DNA of 64,000 bases, from assembly GCA_030447305.1 (NCBI GenBank), contig JAUJPC010000004.1, positions 153,268-217,267 on the forward strand, in the 5' to 3' direction. The notes below the pieces were generated by a model, which saw only the letters and a program-made list of their open reading frames with translations, did no database searches and was not told the DNA's origin. Shown here one piece after another: positions 60,809 through 64,000 of this stretch. Source of the DNA: Actinomycetota bacterium (lineage in GTDB: Bacteria; Actinomycetota; CADDZG01; JAHWKV01). A program made the translations under genes and the position numbers. The number at the start of each line of letters is the position of its first letter. Position 1 is the first letter of the stretch.

Positions 60809-61378
60809 TTAGTTGCGGAGCTTTTTCAGGAGGGCTGCGATATCCCGGGCCTGATAGTGGGCATTCAGTCCGCTTGGGTTGGGTAAGACCCAGACAGGGA
60901 CGCCATGGATTACCTGTTCTTGTAGGCCGATCTTCGCACCCTCTTGACCGAAGGCCCGGCGATATGCCGTGACCCCGAGGATGGCGAGCAGGTCCGGCCG
61001 GAAGTTGCGAATCTTCTCAGCCAGTTCTCGGGCACCAGCCCCAAGCTCCTCGCAAGAGAGCTCAGCCGCCGACGCCGTACTTCGCGGCACCAAATTGGTG
61101 AGCCCCAAGCCGAAGAGTGGCAGCTCTGTGTCCTCAAATGGGGAGAAGTGTCGATTCGTAAGACTTGAGGCGTGTAGGGCCGGCCAAAACCGGTTGCCTG
61201 GACGCGCGAAGTGGTGACCCACCGCAGCGGAATAGAGTCCTGGGTTGATACCGCAAAACAAGATATCGAGGCCCGGCACGAGCACGTCAGGAATGGTTCG
61301 CCCCTTCGCATCCTCCAACTCCGCCTTGCTGGGCTTCCAGCTGGTTGGCTTGGTTCCCTCGGTCCGACCGCGCATCAT
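60809..61378 (-). CDS. mug: G/U mismatch-specific DNA glycosylase (Mug family)
   Basis: The 189-residue product has the Mug active-site motif ILFCGINPGLYSA near residue 38, FARPGNRFWPAL near 57 and the DNA-intercalating loop NPSGLNAHY near 165. It removes uracil or ethenocytosine from mismatched DNA. It is transcribed alone between the respiratory operon and unrelated small membrane genes. Two adjacent Met codons open the frame; either may start it. Confidence 0.9.
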   Translation of the reverse strand: MMRGRTEGTKPTSWKPSKAELEDAKGRTIPDVLVPGLDILFCGINPGLYSAAVGHHFARPGNRFWPALHASSLTNRHFSPFEDTELPLFGLGLTNLVPRSTASAAELSCEELGAGARELAEKIRNFRPDLLAILGVTAYRRAFGQEGAKIGLQEQVIHGVPVWVLPNPSGLNAHYQARDIAALLKKLRN

Positions 61379-61565
61379 GAGCAGTCTTCCACGTTTACCG
61401 CACCAAGAGTTGCTTCCGCTGACATGTGGGACTCGCCAAGGAGAGTCAGCGCTGGGGTTACATGAGGATCGAGGGTGAGCTGCAAATGCTCGAGATCAAG
61501 GTGGTGCCACCACGATCCGACGGGTTCTTAGAGGTGAGGCTGCCGTAGACCAGACGTCCAGTCTC

Positions 61566-62000
61566 ATGCTCGCCTTCTGGGCCTCCCTCCGACGGCGCCT
61601 TACCGAACCCGGGCGTCTCGGAGTCTTAGGTTGGGGGCTGGTGCTGGTCGGACTCGGCGTCCATCTCGGCGGTAACGTCACCGAATTCTCGGGTGTCCTG
61701 CTACAAGACAGGCCCGCCGCTTACGCCGCGTCGGCACGGGGTTCCGAACCCTGGGTCGGGTCGCAGGTAGGGTTCATGATCTTTGGCCTCGGTTTAGGTG
61801 CACTGCTAATCACCATGGGATCCGTGCTTCTCGGTATCTGGGGGCGTCGCCACGGAGCAGAAAAACGGTGGCTTCCGGCGCTTGTGGCAGGGGTAGCCGG
61901 ACTGCCGTGGGGAGTCCTCATCTTTCCGCTCATCGCCGGAACCGCTTGGGCTAGCTTGGCACCTCACTACGCCGAAGCGACGGCGATGAGTAACTCATGA
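61566..62000 (+). CDS. Hypothetical four-span membrane protein (144 aa)
   Basis: Hydrophobic segments lie near residues 18-40, 68-92, 105-125 and overlapping the end. LGWGLVLVGLGVHLGGN near residue 20 is Gly-rich. I recognise no family. Its stop overlaps the start of the next, frameshifted membrane gene (ATGA), so they were one operon. Confidence 0.6.
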   Translation: MLAFWASLRRRLTEPGRLGVLGWGLVLVGLGVHLGGNVTEFSGVLLQDRPAAYAASARGSEPWVGSQVGFMIFGLGLGALLITMGSVLLGIWGRRHGAEKRWLPALVAGVAGLPWGVLIFPLIAGTAWASLAPHYAEATAMSNS

Positions 62001-62546
62001 CTGCGTCTGGCCGATGGAGTGGAGCCGCAGCTTTTCTTGGAGGGCTGTTCTGGGTGAGCAAGGCAGCGTTGATCATGTCCGTGGGAGATCAGCCCGAATA
62101 CCTCTTCGAGATTGCTCCGCTGTTGTTTGCTTCCGGATTGATCGGGCTCCACCGGGGCCTTCAAGGCACGGGCGGGCAAATCGGTCGGGTGGGGGCTTGT
62201 TTGCTTACTTGAGTCTTGTCCTGTCATTCGCCAACCTCGTGTTCAACACAACCGAGTGAGGACGTACGAAGAAGGCTTCAACCCGCTTATCCTTGCCTCG
62301 TCTCTCAGCGTCTTCATCTCCCTGCTTCTTCTTGGTATGGCACACCGCAAGAGCAGGACCGGGGACCTTCGATGGCCGTCACTGCCCTTCATCCTCGGCG
62401 TCTCAGTATTCCCATTGATCATGGTTGGTGGCCTCCTAGAGGCAGTCAGCGAACGGCTACTTGAGGTGCCCATCCTCCTAATCGGCCTTGGATGGATGAC
62501 GATCGGGGTATCGATTTGGTTTCCGCTTCCAGAAGAAGCCCTGTAG
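61997..62546 (+). pseudogene. Membrane protein with two frameshifts
   Basis: The first frame gives FLGGLFWVSKAALIMSV and LFEIAPLLFASGLIGLHRGL. In a GGGGG run near 62190 it shifts to GGGLFAYLSLVLSFANLVFNTTE, then near 62255 to RTYEEGFNPLILASSLSVF, ISLLLLGM and GGLLEAVSERLLEVPILLIGLGWM, ending at 62546. Joined, it is one multi-span protein. Short segments only are quoted. It overlaps the upstream gene by 4 bases. Confidence 0.6.
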
Positions 62547-62682
62547 CGATCCAAGGCAATTGCCATCGCAGATTCGCGGGCGGCCGAAGCGGAAGTGAGG
62601 GGTGAGCGAGAGCCCGGGGGTCCGATGTTGACCGTGGCGGATGGTACAGTGGGACGGTTAGTGGGACTTAGGAGGTGACCGG

Positions 62683-62937
62683 TTGGCGAGGACGCATGTC
62701 GTTGTCTCCGATGAGGTGATGCAGGCCATTGACGCTCGGGTGGGCCAGCGGGGCCGGAGCCGGTTCCTCGAGCAGGCGGCTCGGGAGAAGCTTGAGCGCC
62801 TGGCGCTGGAGGAGTCGCTGAGGGAGACCTCGGGGATGCTTGGCGAGGGGCTGCATCCGGAGTGGGCGGACCGGGACTCGAGCCGGCAATGGGTGCGGGC
62901 GACCCGCCGGTCGGAGTCTGAGTCCGCGGCCGGTTGA
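62683..62937 (+). CDS. Ribbon-helix-helix antitoxin (VapB-like)
   Basis: The TTG at 62683 follows AGGAGGTGA. The 84-residue product starts ARTHVVVSDEVMQAIDARVG, a ribbon-helix-helix beginning, followed by RSRFLEQAAREKLERL. Such proteins bind DNA as dimers and neutralise a partner toxin through the C-terminal tail (WADRDSSRQWVRATR). It overlaps the PIN-domain gene downstream (TTGA), the typical type II toxin-antitoxin layout. Confidence 0.8.
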   Translation: MARTHVVVSDEVMQAIDARVGQRGRSRFLEQAAREKLERLALEESLRETSGMLGEGLHPEWADRDSSRQWVRATRRSESESAAG

Positions 62938-63328
62938 GCGGCTATCTGCTCGACACCACGGTACTGATAGCCCACCTTCGAGGAGACGCCGGCGTAAGTC
63001 AGCTGCTGCTAGACCTGTTGTCGGACGGCCACCGGCTGGGGATCTGCTGCATCAACGTGGCGGAGGTTGAACGGGGACTAAGGCCTGCGGAACGCAAGAA
63101 GGCCAAGGTGCTGATCGACCGCCTGGAGTACTTCGACACCACCGGGAAGCGGCGGGACGAGCAGGCCGGTACCAGGCGGACCTTCAGCGCAGGGGGCGGA
63201 CGCTACATGCGGCCGACGCCATCGTTGCCGGGACGGCGAGGACGCATGGGGCGGTGCTTGTCACCGACAACCTGAGCGATTTTCCGATGACGGATCTGGT
63301 GGTTCAAGGCTTGCCGGACGGCTATTGA
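62934..63328 (+). pseudogene. PIN-domain toxin (VapC-like), one frameshift
   Basis: The start frame has LLDTTVLIAHLRGD (first acidic residue of the PIN active site) and INVAEVERGLRP (second). After FDTT near 63140 the match continues one frame off as REAAGRAGRYQADL, GRTLHAADAIVAGTA and LVTDNLSDFPM (third and fourth acidic residues) to a stop at 63328. One base has been gained or lost near 63140-63150. PIN toxins cleave RNA. As written the toxin is inactive, while the antitoxin gene is intact. Confidence 0.78.
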
Positions 63329-63339
63329 CCGGTGCCTTA

Positions 63340-63958
63340 CTGAAAGGTCGGTAGAGCCTCGGAGTAGTGGGAGCTTCGACCGAGAGGCCAGTCTTAATCC
63401 TGCGGTTATTAGACCCAGCATGACCAGTGAGAAGGCGATCGGGATATGGCCAAGCATCGCCACCAACACGGGCCCCTGGAAGGAAGGACAATGCCAGGAA
63501 GATGGCGAGTGCCGGCCTGATAATTCTTCTTCGGCTGAAGCGATGCCGAAAAGCACTCCCCCGACCAGCGTAATGAGCGTCCCGGGAAGAGTGAGAACAT
63601 GAAGGCTTGCTCAAGAAGGGGCGTGTAGTACTCCGCAATGGCTCCGGCTGCAAGCAGGGCATATCCAACCGCGAACACGCGAAAGGCCCAACGCTCAAAG
63701 GTCGCCTCCTGCCGTCGTTGTAGCCGGTGCAGCGCCACCAATCCCAGGAGTGCCCCGACCAGCAGGATGCTCGTCACTCTCCCGTAGGCGAGGTAGACAG
63801 TCTGTGGATCACTCCAATTCCAAAGTCCCGTGGTGCAAGGCGGAGGCGCTCGGAGCCCAATTGATGGCTCCAGCTTCCCCGACGGGAGTACGCAGGTAAG
63901 CGACCGCGTGAAGAGGAGCGGTTATCAATAGCAAGAAGGCAGAACTGTCGGCGATCAC
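63340..63958 (-). pseudogene. Membrane protein gene with several frameshifts
   Basis: From a GTG near 63958, minus-strand pieces read LLLITAPLHAVAYLRTPVGE, then (after a shift near 63815) WNWSDPQTVYLAYGRV and LLVGALLGLVALHRLQRRQE, then (after a CCCGGGA near 63588) GTLITLVGGVLFGIASAEEE, and later LVAMLGHIPIAFSLVMLGL. All are hydrophobic and consistent with one multi-span protein. Three or more indels are required. The 3' end is uncertain; the toxin gene comes from the other side. Confidence 0.5.
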
Positions 63959-64000
63959 TGAATCTCGCGAAACATGATCATCGAATCTCGCGGTGATCTG

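Noticed and set aside
1..64000. CRISPR arrays, intact insertion sequences, rRNA genes
   Set aside because: No regularly spaced repeats, transposase motifs or rRNA-like sequence were seen.

Overview
The window reads as a stretch of chromosome from a GC-rich actinobacterium. Evidence: frequent GTG and TTG starts, many 4-base ATGA/TTGA gene overlaps, an actinobacterial-style qcr/cta respiratory operon, a YbdK-type glutamate-cysteine ligase, a DUF2795-like protein, and paired NarL-type and OmpR-type two-component systems. The lineage cannot be named from this sequence. I saw no rRNA, CRISPR array or intact insertion sequence.

Layout. 0-9 kb: a cut-off metallophosphoesterase, small proteins, a GCS2-family ligase, then folE, a flavin-reductase-like protein, a glycosyltransferase and a RibD-type reductase, then a Zn/Mn ABC importer (binding protein, ATPase, permease). 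9-17 kb: a Rieske-FAD oxidoreductase, a PhyH dioxygenase, an aldo/keto reductase, GH1-like and GH43-like glycosidases, a fatty acid desaturase and a methyltransferase. 18-22 kb: a MoxR / DUF58 / VWA operon and a lipoprotein. 22-34 kb: accessory DNA with two sensor-regulator pairs (the first kinase frameshifted), small membrane proteins, and gene remnants (ABC ATPase, PspC, membrane protein).

34-51 kb is the most unusual part. It holds a fused M50-CBS-PDZ-Lon protease, two closely related Crp/Fnr regulators, two STAS proteins lacking the usual phosphorylatable serine, a cupredoxin, PRC-barrel, DUF2254 and GlsB-like proteins, an ion-channel-like protein, an AI-2E exporter-like protein, MscS and several lipoproteins. 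Nine copies of a 16-base palindrome, TGTCG-N6-CGACA with at most one mismatch, lie between or before these genes. That spacing is the Crp/Fnr operator layout. I infer a local envelope/osmotic stress regulon run by one or both Crp paralogues.

52-61 kb is a tightly overlapped operon, read on the minus strand, for a bc1-aa3 respiratory chain: ctaC, ctaD, ctaE, a small membrane protein, ctaG, qcrC, qcrA, qcrB. 61-64 kb has a Mug-type DNA glycosylase, small membrane proteins and a VapBC pair whose toxin is frameshifted.

About ten genes in the accessory parts carry single-base frameshifts, a nonsense codon or an internal deletion, while the respiratory, transport and metabolic operons are intact. 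Some of this may be assembly error; raw reads would decide.
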